NCBI GenBank assembly: GCA_903921945.1
Contig: CAIXSC010000807.1
Coordinates: forward strand, 1 to 21,132
DNA: 21,132 nt
Reading direction: 5' to 3'
Source of the DNA: an uncultured Planctomycetaceae bacterium
Lineage (GTDB): Bacteria > Planctomycetota > Planctomycetia > Pirellulales > Pirellulaceae
The translations under genes and the position numbers were made by a program. Of the stretch, positions 8,718 to 16,345 are shown one piece after another. Under the pieces are notes generated by a model that was given only the letters and a program-made list of their open reading frames with translations, searched no databases and was not told the DNA's origin. Numbering within the stretch: position 1 is the stretch's first letter; the number at the start of each line of letters is the position of its first letter.

Positions 8718-8734
8718 AGAACCCTGACGGTTCT
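8718..8734 (+). terminator. Weak hairpin just after the PVC haem gene
   Basis: AGAACC (8718-8723), loop CTGAC, GGTTCT (8729-8734) form a perfect 6-bp stem immediately after the TAG stop. No T tract follows, so if it acts at all it is a poor intrinsic terminator or only an RNA 3'-end stabiliser. Confidence 0.3.
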
Positions 8735-9096
8735 GTCGCCCCAAAGGTAAACGCCCTGAAGCCTTTTGGTCCCGTTTCGCAACGACCAACGTTGATCGTC
8801 TTCGATCGACGACTCGTCACGCGATCTGAGAACGTGGCCGTTTTGCGGGCGATTTTTGGCTCGAAACCGTCCTTGGGCCGAAGGCCAAACTCAACGTAAC
8901 CTCTGTACCCACCCCTCGCTTTGGCATATTCCATCTAAAGCGAGAGGTTAGGTCGCGTTGCGGTGGCCCCCATTTCGATGAGCGACAGCGGCACCGAGCG
9001 CCTCGCGGTGGCCCCCAATTCGATGATCGTTGCCAGATCCAAAACGCTTTGGCGATCATGGAACGGTATTTGGCGTTAACGCCCGCGACTTCTCCA
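8735..9096. other. Convergent intergenic region with a 45-bp-period direct repeat
   Basis: This lies between the plus-strand haem gene and the minus-strand PQQ-like gene, both ending here. No supported gene is present. A 25-bp unit (GCGGTGGCCCCCATTTCGAT and onward) at 8960-8984 recurs at 9005-9029 with two mismatches, a 45-bp period. Minus-strand open frames run through the region, but they overlap the ends of both real genes and show no recognised domain, so they are not called. Confidence 0.6.
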
Positions 9097-10443
9097 CTAC
9101 TCGCCAAGGCAGTACAGAAACTCTTGGCGCTTGCCAGCGACCTGTTTCGCGACCCGCGTGTAAATCCGTCCGCCGCAGACGGTCGGCGTGGCAAATGCCT
9201 CGTCGCCCAGCGAATTCTCCCCCAGCGATTCGAAGCGGTCAGGGGTCGCTCGAAACAGAAACGTCTTGCCCGCCTCGTTGGTCGCCATGATCGTGTCGCC
9301 CACCAACACCGGCGACGCGCTAAAGGTCCCGCCGAGCCGTCCTTTCCACTTCTCCTCGCCCGTGTCCGCTTTCCAGCACATCGCCACACCCGCGTCCAGC
9401 ACCGCGTACAAATAGCCGTTGTGGCACAGCATCGATGGCACGTAGACTCGCGAATTATTCTCCCAAGCAATCTGTTTCGATCCGTCGGCGCGAATCGCCG
9501 CAAGGTGGTTCCGCGGGTATCCGCCGCTCGTGTAAATCAGATTGCCGTCCGTCACCGTGGAGGTGACGCATTCCGTGGTCGCGCCGTCCATCTCCCAGTA
9601 GGTTTTTCCCGTCAGCGGATCCAGGCTTGTGACCTTGTCGCAACCGGTCAGCAACAACTGGTCTTTGCCCGCGATCTTGAAAATGATCGGCGAGGTGTAG
9701 TTGGGCACTTTCGGCCGGCTGATTTGCCACCGCACGGTCCCACTGTCCCGCTCCAACGCGGCAATCGCCCCGCCACCCTTGTTGTCCGCCGACACAATGA
9801 CCAGGTCGCCGTACAAGGCCGGCGAAGAGCCGAATCCTTGGTGCATCACGAAGTCGGCGACTCGCGTCCGCCAAAGCACTTTTCCTTCCAACGTCAATGC
9901 CGTCGTGTAGACCGAGCCGTTGTTCAGGAAATTGACATACACACGCTGCCCATCGCAGGCGGGCGTCGACGAGGCGTGCGTGGACTTCGCGTTCCCTTTG
10001 GTTTCAAAGTTCCCCTGATGAACCATGGTGTTCCACAGCGGCTTGCCAGTGGATTTCTCCAGACAGAGCACCGATTGCGTCTGCGATTCCGGTTCCGCGA
10101 CGGCGAGGAACAGTTGCTGCCCGACCACTATCGCCGCTCCATGGCCCCGGCCCGGAATGGGCGTCTTCCACACCACGTTCTGCGTCTCCGACCAGACCTT
10201 CGGCGGACTCTTCGCGCCCCGCGCGATCCCGTCGTGTCGCGGGCCCCGCCACCACGGCCAGTCGTCCTCGCCGACCACAATCGGCTCGGCCGCGTGAACA
10301 CTCGCGGCTTGCCAACCCGTTGAAGCTCCTTCCGAGTGGAGCCAACCGAGTGGCGACCTATCGCCCGTCAGCAAGCAACTCACCGCGGCCCCAGCGATCG
10401 CTGCGGCCCGAACAGAACGGCAGGCGGAAAATAGACGACGCAT
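9097..10443 (-). CDS. Secreted PQQ-binding-like beta-propeller repeat protein
   Basis: 448 residues. An Arg-containing N-terminus and hydrophobic stretch (AAAIAGAAVSCLLTG) suggest export. The mature start DDWPWWRGPRHDGIA is the classic opening of planctomycete outer-membrane-protein-assembly-like/PQQ-like propeller proteins. Repeated blades carry motifs such as SVLCLEKSTGKPLW, AIAALERDSGTVRW and VTSLDPLTGKTYW, the 'Ala-x-D-x-x-T/S-G-x-x-x-W' type of PF13360. It has no cytochrome c domain and no visible dehydrogenase active-site set, so an enzymatic role cannot be assigned; a scaffold or periplasmic binding role is equally possible. The start ATG at 10443 has AAGGG about 7 nt upstream. It is the last gene of the pyrG cluster, 36 bp after the DUF1844 gene. 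Confidence 0.88.
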   Translation of the reverse strand: MRRLFSACRSVRAAAIAGAAVSCLLTGDRSPLGWLHSEGASTGWQAASVHAAEPIVVGEDDWPWWRGPRHDGIARGAKSPPKVWSETQNVVWKTPIPGRGHGAAIVVGQQLFLAVAEPESQTQSVLCLEKSTGKPLWNTMVHQGNFETKGNAKSTHASSTPACDGQRVYVNFLNNGSVYTTALTLEGKVLWRTRVADFVMHQGFGSSPALYGDLVIVSADNKGGGAIAALERDSGTVRWQISRPKVPNYTSPIIFKIAGKDQLLLTGCDKVTSLDPLTGKTYWEMDGATTECVTSTVTDGNLIYTSGGYPRNHLAAIRADGSKQIAWENNSRVYVPSMLCHNGYLYAVLDAGVAMCWKADTGEEKWKGRLGGTFSASPVLVGDTIMATNEAGKTFLFRATPDRFESLGENSLGDEAFATPTVCGGRIYTRVAKQVAGKRQEFLYCLGE

Positions 10444-10479
10444 CGGCTGGCCCTTGTGATGTGGTTCGTGGCGATAGAC

Positions 10480-10809
10480 TTAACCGTTCGGATGGTCTTT
10501 TTGAACGGACACGTATTTCATCCGCAGATCATGCAACACATGCTCGAGAAACGCGGCCTCGTCGCTCGACAAATTCCCTTTGGTCTTATCTTCGAGGATC
10601 GCCAAGGTGTCGATGTAATGGCGAGCGAAGTTGAGCCGCACGACAGGCGCTTTGCGCACCGGGTCGGGGTGCAAACCCAAGAACACCACCACTTGGCTGG
10701 CCAACATTTCCACCAGCGTGTCGAAGTTGGCGGGCGGCAATTTGGCCTTCTTCAAGGCGTCTTCGTTTTGCGAAACGTCGGATTGCGAAACGTCGGAGTT
10801 GTCAGCCAC
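10480..10809 (-). CDS. DUF1844 domain protein
   Basis: 109 residues, starting with GTG at 10809, supported by GGAG 8 nt upstream. After a short acidic leader containing a duplicated DVSQ unit (encoded by a 15-bp repeat), residues about 25-109 match the small helical DUF1844 family: FDTLVEMLASQVVVFLGL, then the conserved ARHYIDTLAILEDKTKGNL and a C-terminal helix with the final KYV. The biochemical function of DUF1844 is unknown. It sits 36 bp after pyrG and 36 bp before the PQQ-like gene on the same strand, so co-transcription is likely. Confidence 0.88.
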   Translation of the reverse strand: MADNSDVSQSDVSQNEDALKKAKLPPANFDTLVEMLASQVVVFLGLHPDPVRKAPVVRLNFARHYIDTLAILEDKTKGNLSSDEAAFLEHVLHDLRMKYVSVQKDHPNG

Positions 10810-10845
10810 AACTAGGTCTCCAGGAAACTCGAGGACAGAAGTCCA

Positions 10846-12498
10846 TTACGGGCTAGCCGGGGTCTCGCCAGCGGCGCCCGCTGAGCGATCGCTGCGAAGG
10901 AGGTGGCGGTCGAGGGCGGCGCGGACGAACCCGGCGAACAACGGGTGGGCGGCGGTCGGCTTCGATTTGAATTCCGGATGGAACTGCACCGCCAGGAACC
11001 ACGGGTGATCGGCCAACTCGATGATTTCCACCAGATTGCCGTCCGGACTGTCGCCAGTCAGCAACATGCCGTGGTCGCGGAAACGCTGCCGATAGTCGTT
11101 ATTGAACTCGTAGCGGTGGCGATGCCGCTCGCTCACCACGGCTCGCTGATAGCAAGTGTGAGCCCGGCTGCCTGGCACGAGCCGCGCGTCGCGGGCCCCG
11201 AGCCGCATGGTGCCGCCTTTGTTGACGATCTTGAGCTGTTCGTCAAGCAAACAGATCACGGGATGCGGAGTGTCTTTGGAGAACTCGGTCGAATGGGCGT
11301 TTTCCAGGCCAAGCACCTGCCGGCCGAATTCGATGACCGCGCATTGCATCCCGAGACAGATCCCGAAGAACGGAATGCGGCGTTCCCGCGCGTAGCGGAT
11401 CGCCTCGATTTTTCCTTCTATCCCCCGTTCACCGAATCCGCCCGGCACCAAAATGCCGTCGTAACCGCTTAACAACCTTTCCGGTCCCTCTTGCTCGATC
11501 GTTTCGCTCTGAATCCGAGCGACTCGGACTTGGGTTTGATGGCGGATGCCAGCATGGTCAATCGCCTCGTAGATCGACTTGTAAGCATCCTTGTGCTCGG
11601 CGTATTTGCCGACCACGGCGATGCTGATTTCATGCCGTGGATTCCGCAGGCCATGCAACAACTGCCGCCAGTCGGTCATATCGAGCGGTCCGGCATTGAG
11701 CCGGAGCCGCTTGATGATGAGCTGATCGAGTCCGTTTTCCACCAAACTGGGCGGGACTTCGTAAATGGAAAACTCTTTGTCGCGTTCCTCGATCACCGCC
11801 TCGCTTGGCACATTGCAGAAGAGCGCGATCTTCTGTCGATCTTCGAGGCTGATCGCCCGTTCCGTGCGGCAAATGAGCACATCGGGTTGAATGCCGATTT
11901 CACGGAGCTGTCCCACCGAGTGTTGCGTCGGTTTGGTTTTCAGCTCGCCGGCCGCCTTCAGGTACGGAACAAGGGTCAGGTGGATATAAAGGCAGTTATC
12001 CTTGCCGATGTCGAGCGAGAATTGACGGATCGCTTCCAGGAAGGGCTGGCTTTCGATATCGCCGACGGTGCCGCCGATTTCGGTGATGACGACATCGGTC
12101 TGCTCGTCAGCCAGTTTCTGAATGACGCTCTTGATCTCGTTGGTGATGTGCGGAATGACCTGGACGGTCTTGCCGAGGAATTCTCCGCGACGTTCCTTTT
12201 CGATCACCGATAGATAGATTTGGCCCGTGGTATAGTTCGAGTCGCGGGTCAGCGGACCGTTGGTGAAACGCTCGTAATGGCCCAAGTCGAGATCGGTTTC
12301 GCTGCCGTCATCCAGCACATAGACCTCGCCGTGCTGGTAAGGGCTCATCGTGCCCGGATCGACGTTGATATACGGGTCGAGCTTCTGCATCTTCACACGC
12401 AGCCCGCGTCGCTCCAGCAGCATGCCGATGGAGGCGCTGGTGAGGCCTTTACCCAGCGAGCTCACCACGCCGCCAGTCACAAAAATATGTTTGGTCAT
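10846..12498 (-). CDS. pyrG: CTP synthase (glutamine-hydrolysing)
   Basis: 550 residues, the normal length. It converts UTP, ATP and glutamine to CTP in the cytoplasm. The N-terminal synthetase domain has the GGVVSSLGKG nucleotide loop (9-18), followed by QKLDPYINVDPGTMSPYQHG. The C-terminal class I glutamine amidotransferase domain has the nucleophile C381 in GICLGMQ, and H507 and E509 in FHPEF. The ATG at 12498 overlaps the kdsB stop as ATGA. A very good ribosome binding site lies within the kdsB end. The CTP product is the substrate of the upstream KdsB, so the pair makes metabolic sense. No leader or attenuator like the pyrG G-tract system is visible, because the gene is internal to an operon. 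Confidence 0.98.
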   Translation of the reverse strand: MTKHIFVTGGVVSSLGKGLTSASIGMLLERRGLRVKMQKLDPYINVDPGTMSPYQHGEVYVLDDGSETDLDLGHYERFTNGPLTRDSNYTTGQIYLSVIEKERRGEFLGKTVQVIPHITNEIKSVIQKLADEQTDVVITEIGGTVGDIESQPFLEAIRQFSLDIGKDNCLYIHLTLVPYLKAAGELKTKPTQHSVGQLREIGIQPDVLICRTERAISLEDRQKIALFCNVPSEAVIEERDKEFSIYEVPPSLVENGLDQLIIKRLRLNAGPLDMTDWRQLLHGLRNPRHEISIAVVGKYAEHKDAYKSIYEAIDHAGIRHQTQVRVARIQSETIEQEGPERLLSGYDGILVPGGFGERGIEGKIEAIRYARERRIPFFGICLGMQCAVIEFGRQVLGLENAHSTEFSKDTPHPVICLLDEQLKIVNKGGTMRLGARDARLVPGSRAHTCYQRAVVSERHRHRYEFNNDYRQRFRDHGMLLTGDSPDGNLVEIIELADHPWFLAVQFHPEFKSKPTAAHPLFAGFVRAALDRHLLRSDRSAGAAGETPASP

Positions 12499-13274
12499 GC
12501 CGATCCTTCCTGGAGTGCGGGGCTCGTGGCCATGCGACGGACGAATTCGCGATAGTCGGCCGGCGTATCGATGCCCGTGGTCGGTTCGTCGATAACGCCA
12601 ACAAGTATGGTGTGGCCGGCGGCGAGGACCCGGAGTTGCTCGAGGCTTTCGAGCTTTTCGGCGTCGGACCGCGGGAGTTCGGCAAGCCGCAACAGGAAGT
12701 CGCGACGGTAAGCGTAAAGGCCGATATGCTGATGAAAGTGGGCCGGTTTGTCGTCCAGCAAGCTATCGTGCCAAGTGCGAGCGTAGGGGATCGGGCTGCG
12801 GCTGAAATATAAGGCTCGGCCGCGATCATCGAACACCACTTTGACGCATGCCGGATCGAGCAGTTTGTCTTTCGACCGGATGGGCGTGGCGAGGGTCGCC
12901 ATCGAGACGTTCGGATCGCGGACCAACAGGTTCGCCGCAAGATCGATCGCCGCGGGCGAGATTTCGGGTTCGTCGCCTTGCACATTCACGAGAATGTCCC
13001 AATCGCCGCGGGCGCGGGCCACTTCCGCGACCCGATCGGTACCGCTCGCGCAATCCGGGCTGGTCATAATGACCTCGCCGCCGAACGAGCGGACTTCGGC
13101 CGCGATCTCTTCATGGTCGGCGGCGACGACGATCCCGGCGGGGACGGCAGCCCGTGCCGCGGCCTCGTAGGTGTGCCGCAACACGGTTTTGCCGGTTTCC
13201 TTCAGCAACAGTTTCCGGGGCAGGCGGGTCGAGGCGAGCCGCGCCGGAATGACGATCAAACAGCGGTCGTTCAT
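12495..13274 (-). CDS. kdsB: 3-deoxy-manno-octulosonate cytidylyltransferase (CMP-Kdo synthetase)
   Basis: 259 residues from the ATG at 13274, close to the roughly 250 of E. coli KdsB. It activates Kdo with CTP to CMP-Kdo for lipid A-core synthesis. The N-terminus LIVIPARLASTRLPRK is the signature nucleotide-binding loop; also present are DEPEISP-type loop residues (VQGDEPEI), the HQHIGLYAYR segment and the ESLEQLRVLAAG segment. The frame extends to a GTG at 13313 that overlaps the upstream stop as GTGA, but the family N-terminus begins just at the chosen ATG; the extra 13 residues (TPLRSADAIPRI) are not conserved-looking. The ribosome binding site is weak at either start, so the start is uncertain. 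Presence of kdsB implies Kdo-containing lipopolysaccharide in this planctomycete. Confidence 0.95.
   Translation of the reverse strand: MNDRCLIVIPARLASTRLPRKLLLKETGKTVLRHTYEAAARAAVPAGIVVAADHEEIAAEVRSFGGEVIMTSPDCASGTDRVAEVARARGDWDILVNVQGDEPEISPAAIDLAANLLVRDPNVSMATLATPIRSKDKLLDPACVKVVFDDRGRALYFSRSPIPYARTWHDSLLDDKPAHFHQHIGLYAYRRDFLLRLAELPRSDAEKLESLEQLRVLAAGHTILVGVIDEPTTGIDTPADYREFVRRMATSPALQEGSA
12505..12511 (-). promoter_or_regulatory. Strong ribosome binding site of pyrG inside kdsB
   Basis: On the minus strand AGGAAGG lies 6 nt before the pyrG ATG and within the last codons of kdsB. With the ATGA overlap this supports translational coupling or efficient re-initiation. Confidence 0.75.
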
Positions 13275-13309
13275 GATCCGTGGAATTGCGTCCGCGCTTC
13301 GCAGGGGCG

Positions 13310-13867
13310 TCACTTCTTGGCAGGCGGATCGGATGCGGGCTTGCCCGCTCCGCCGTCCGCCGGCAGCTTTTCAACGGTGCCGAACAGGTGGCCTCCCACT
13401 TTGCCGTGCGTCCAGGTCCCGGCATAGGTGGTGTCGTGGAACAAGACACGGGCGTTGAACGTGCCGAGTCCCGGGATGGTGAAATTGTCGAGCGTGATGA
13501 CCGGCGTCGCTCCAGCCCACTTGATCTCCAGCGGCAACGGCACAGTCAGGTCGTTCGCACCGTACTTGATGCGGGCTTGCAACAACCAGAAATCCCCTTC
13601 GTCCATTTTTGTCGCCGACAGGATCGTGTACTCCTCCTTCGCCGGCGGCGTGTTCTTGCCAAGCACCGTGAACTGGCCCACCAGTTTCACCCCACGCAAC
13701 GACTCGGAGAACTTCTTGTGCAGTTCCTCCGCGGGCGGCACCTTGGCCGAAGCCGGTTTGGGCACCGCGGGGGCGGGCGGCTGGGCCGAAACCGACAGTG
13801 TCGGCCCGAGCACAAACGCGCCCAGCACCAATGACGCGGCGATGGCACGCAGAGTCATGTTCAACAT
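13310..13867 (-). CDS. Small secreted protein of unknown function
   Basis: 185 residues with a signal peptide (LRAIAASLVLGAFVLGPTLSVSA, cut before QPPAP). A Pro/Ala linker follows, and then one beta-rich domain, about 45-165, with segments such as LVGQFTVLGK, EEYTILSATKM, VPLPLEIKWAG, and FNARVLFHDTTYAGTWTHG. The C-terminus is Pro/Lys-rich. I do not recognise a named family; the pattern resembles planctomycete lipocalin-like or 'sensitivity to substrate' beta-sheet proteins, but that is only an impression. The ATG at 13867 has GGAG 8 nt upstream. Its stop nearly abuts kdsB, so it is probably the first gene of the kdsB-pyrG transcript, after a 199-bp gap downstream of tkt. Confidence 0.8.
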   Translation of the reverse strand: MLNMTLRAIAASLVLGAFVLGPTLSVSAQPPAPAVPKPASAKVPPAEELHKKFSESLRGVKLVGQFTVLGKNTPPAKEEYTILSATKMDEGDFWLLQARIKYGANDLTVPLPLEIKWAGATPVITLDNFTIPGLGTFNARVLFHDTTYAGTWTHGKVGGHLFGTVEKLPADGGAGKPASDPPAKK

Positions 13868-14066
13868 CGCGAAATCTCCAAATAAAGGTGCGACACGAAC
13901 AGGAGCCGTATCTGGAACGGCAACGGGGTCTGGAACCGGTGGGAAGACGCCAACGACGATCGATCAACCGACGCGTACCGGAGCGCCTCATCCCGGGAGC
14001 ACCGGCACGGAAACGACGGCACCAAGCCGCGAGTCGGGACCAGCGCGAATGCGGAACTCGGCTCGC

Positions 14067-16124
14067 TTAACCGGCCCCGATCGCCGCTCGGGCCTCGGCC
14101 ACGATCCGCTCGGTGGTGATTCCAAAATGTTTATACAGGGTGCCGGCCGGGGCCGACGCCCCAAACGATGCCATCCCGACAAAACGGCCGCCCAGTCCAA
14201 GGTATTTGTCCCAGCCCATTCGCAAGCCGGCTTCCACAGCGACCCGAGCGGTAACGGTCGGCGGCAAAACCGAATCGCGATATTCCGCATCTTGGCTATC
14301 GAACAGTTCCCAGCTGGGCATACTGACGAGCCGCGCTTTGACGCCGGCAGCGGCCAGTTGCTCGTAAGCGGCGACGCACAACATCAGCTCGCTGCCGGTG
14401 CCGATAAGGATGACATCGGGTTGGCCGGCAGCCGCATCCGCCAAAACATAGGCGCCGCGACGGGTGCCGGCCGCGGCGGCGTATTTCGCGCGGTCGAGCG
14501 TCGGCACATTTTGGCGGCTCAATACCAAAGCAGCCGGACGATCGTGCAGCGACAGCAGCGCCCGGTAGGATTCGGCGACTTCATTCGCGTCGCCAGGTCG
14601 CAAGACGACCAAGCCGGGAATCGCGCGGCAGGCGGCAAGATGCTCGACCGGTTGATGAGTCGGCCCGTCTTCGCCGAGGCCGATCGAATCGTGCGTGAAA
14701 ATATAGAGCACGGGCAACCGCATGAGGCTGCTGAGCCGTACCGACGGGCGTACGTAATCGCTGAAAACAAAGAACGTCGCGCCGTATGGCCGGATTCCGG
14801 ACAGCGCCAAACCGTTGCAGATCGAGCCCATCGCGTGTTCGCGAATGCCAAAGTGCAGGTTGCGGCCGCCGTAGTTGTGATGTCCGAAATGGCCAGCGTC
14901 CGCGTGCTCCAACATCGTCATGGTGGAGGGAGCGAGGTCGGCGGAACCGCCCACCAGCCACGGATAGGCCGGGGCGATCGCATTCAATACCTTGCCCGAC
15001 GACACCCGAGTCGCCAGGCCCTTCGCATCGGCGGGGAAGACCGGCAGGGCGGATTCCCAATTCGCGGGTGACTTGCCTGACCAAATCTGACGCAATTCGG
15101 CCGCCTGTTGCGGATAGGCTTGTTCGTAGCTGGCGAATTTCGCTTCCCATTCGCCACGCAAGGCAGACCCACGAGCACCGACGCCGGCGGCGAAGTCGGC
15201 GAGCGCTTCGGGCGGCACGAGGAACTTTTCCTCTTCCGGCCAGCCGTAAAACCGCTTGGTCAGTTTCACTTCCTCGTCGCCCAGCGGCGCGCCGTGGGCA
15301 CTGTGGCTGTTCGCCTTGTTGGGCGAGCCATAGCCGATGATGCTTCGCAAGATGACCAGGGTCGGTTTGTCAGGCGTCGAGCGGAACGACGACAGAGCGT
15401 GCTTGATCGCCGACAGATCGTTGGCGTCCTCGACCGTGACGGTGTTCCAGCCGAGCCCTTCGAAACGCCGCGCCACGTCCTCGCTGAACGCGAGTTCGGT
15501 TTCGCCTTCGATCGTGATCTTGTTGTCGTCGTAGATCCAGCAGAGATTGCCGAGTTTCAGGTGGCCGGCCACCGACGCGGCCTCGCAAGCCACGCCTTCC
15601 ATGATGTCGCCGTCGCTGCACAACGCGTACACGTCGTAGCCGAACAGTTCAAAACCGGGCCGGTTGTAGCGGGCCGCGAACCACTGGGCGGCCATCGCCA
15701 TGCCAACGCTATTCCCCACTCCTTGCCCCAGCGGGCCCGTGGTGGTTTCGATGCCCGCCGCTTCGCCGTATTCCGGATGGCCCGCGCACGGGCTGTGCAG
15801 TTGGCGGAAATTGCGGAGATCGTCCAGCTTAATCGCGGGGCCGTCCGCCGGATTGCCGTCGTGGTCGAGCTTGCGGACTTGGGCCAGATGCAGCACCGAA
15901 TACAACAGCATCGACGCATGGCCGCAGGACAACACGAACCGGTCGCGTCCCGGCCATCGGGGCGCCGCCGGGTCGTACCGCAACGCGTGATTCCAGATCG
16001 CATACGTCACCGGGGCCAGGGCCATCGGAGTTCCCGGATGACCGCTATTCGCCTTTTGCACCCCATCCATCGAGAGGGTGCGAATCGTGTTGATCGACAA
16101 CAATTCCTGAGTGGAAGACGCCAT
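14067..16124 (-). CDS. tkt: Transketolase
   Basis: 685 residues, full length. It is a thiamine-diphosphate enzyme of the non-oxidative pentose phosphate pathway, moving two-carbon units between ketose and aldose phosphates in the cytoplasm. The sequence shows the conserved ANSGHPG near the N-terminus (25-31), the ThDP motif running from SDGDIMEG (160-167) to the YDDNKIT segment (188-194), the central pyrimidine-domain segment GIREHAMGSICNGLAL, and the FTHDSIGLGEDGPTHQPVEHL segment typical of transketolases. It is not split into the two-subunit form. The ATG at 16124 has a purine-rich AGGTAGGGCAG upstream. It is divergent from the sigma factor gene, with 221 bp between the starts. A supply link to Kdo (through ribulose and arabinose 5-phosphate) is possible but only inferred. 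Confidence 0.97.
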   Translation of the reverse strand: MASSTQELLSINTIRTLSMDGVQKANSGHPGTPMALAPVTYAIWNHALRYDPAAPRWPGRDRFVLSCGHASMLLYSVLHLAQVRKLDHDGNPADGPAIKLDDLRNFRQLHSPCAGHPEYGEAAGIETTTGPLGQGVGNSVGMAMAAQWFAARYNRPGFELFGYDVYALCSDGDIMEGVACEAASVAGHLKLGNLCWIYDDNKITIEGETELAFSEDVARRFEGLGWNTVTVEDANDLSAIKHALSSFRSTPDKPTLVILRSIIGYGSPNKANSHSAHGAPLGDEEVKLTKRFYGWPEEEKFLVPPEALADFAAGVGARGSALRGEWEAKFASYEQAYPQQAAELRQIWSGKSPANWESALPVFPADAKGLATRVSSGKVLNAIAPAYPWLVGGSADLAPSTMTMLEHADAGHFGHHNYGGRNLHFGIREHAMGSICNGLALSGIRPYGATFFVFSDYVRPSVRLSSLMRLPVLYIFTHDSIGLGEDGPTHQPVEHLAACRAIPGLVVLRPGDANEVAESYRALLSLHDRPAALVLSRQNVPTLDRAKYAAAAGTRRGAYVLADAAAGQPDVILIGTGSELMLCVAAYEQLAAAGVKARLVSMPSWELFDSQDAEYRDSVLPPTVTARVAVEAGLRMGWDKYLGLGGRFVGMASFGASAPAGTLYKHFGITTERIVAEARAAIGAG

Positions 16125-16345
16125 CAGCCGCTGCCCTACCTGGATTGAAACGCCCGCGACGCGGGGAACTGGTTAATTTTGACCGAGCATGGTACGCGAC
16201 CCCGCCCCGGAAAGAAAGCGGCGGCGCGGATCGGATTGACTGGACGAGTCGGGTGTCGCTGCTACGATTGTCACACAGACGTGGGGCACGTCAGAGGCCA
16301 CCGCCGCGGTAGTTTACCGGGGCGCAAGCCAAGGAAGCACTTTCG

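Noticed and set aside
8617..8934. Minus-strand frame of 105 codons in the convergent gap
   Set aside because: It overlaps the end of the PVC haem gene, has no recognised domain and no convincing ribosome binding site.
9049..10323. Plus-strand frame of 424 codons
   Set aside because: It is a shadow of the PQQ-like gene on the minus strand, which has clear repeat motifs and a ribosome binding site.
16236..16268. TTGACT and TACGAT as a sigma-70 promoter for the sigma factor gene
   Set aside because: The spacer is 21 bp, outside the usual 16-18 bp, so I do not list it as a promoter.
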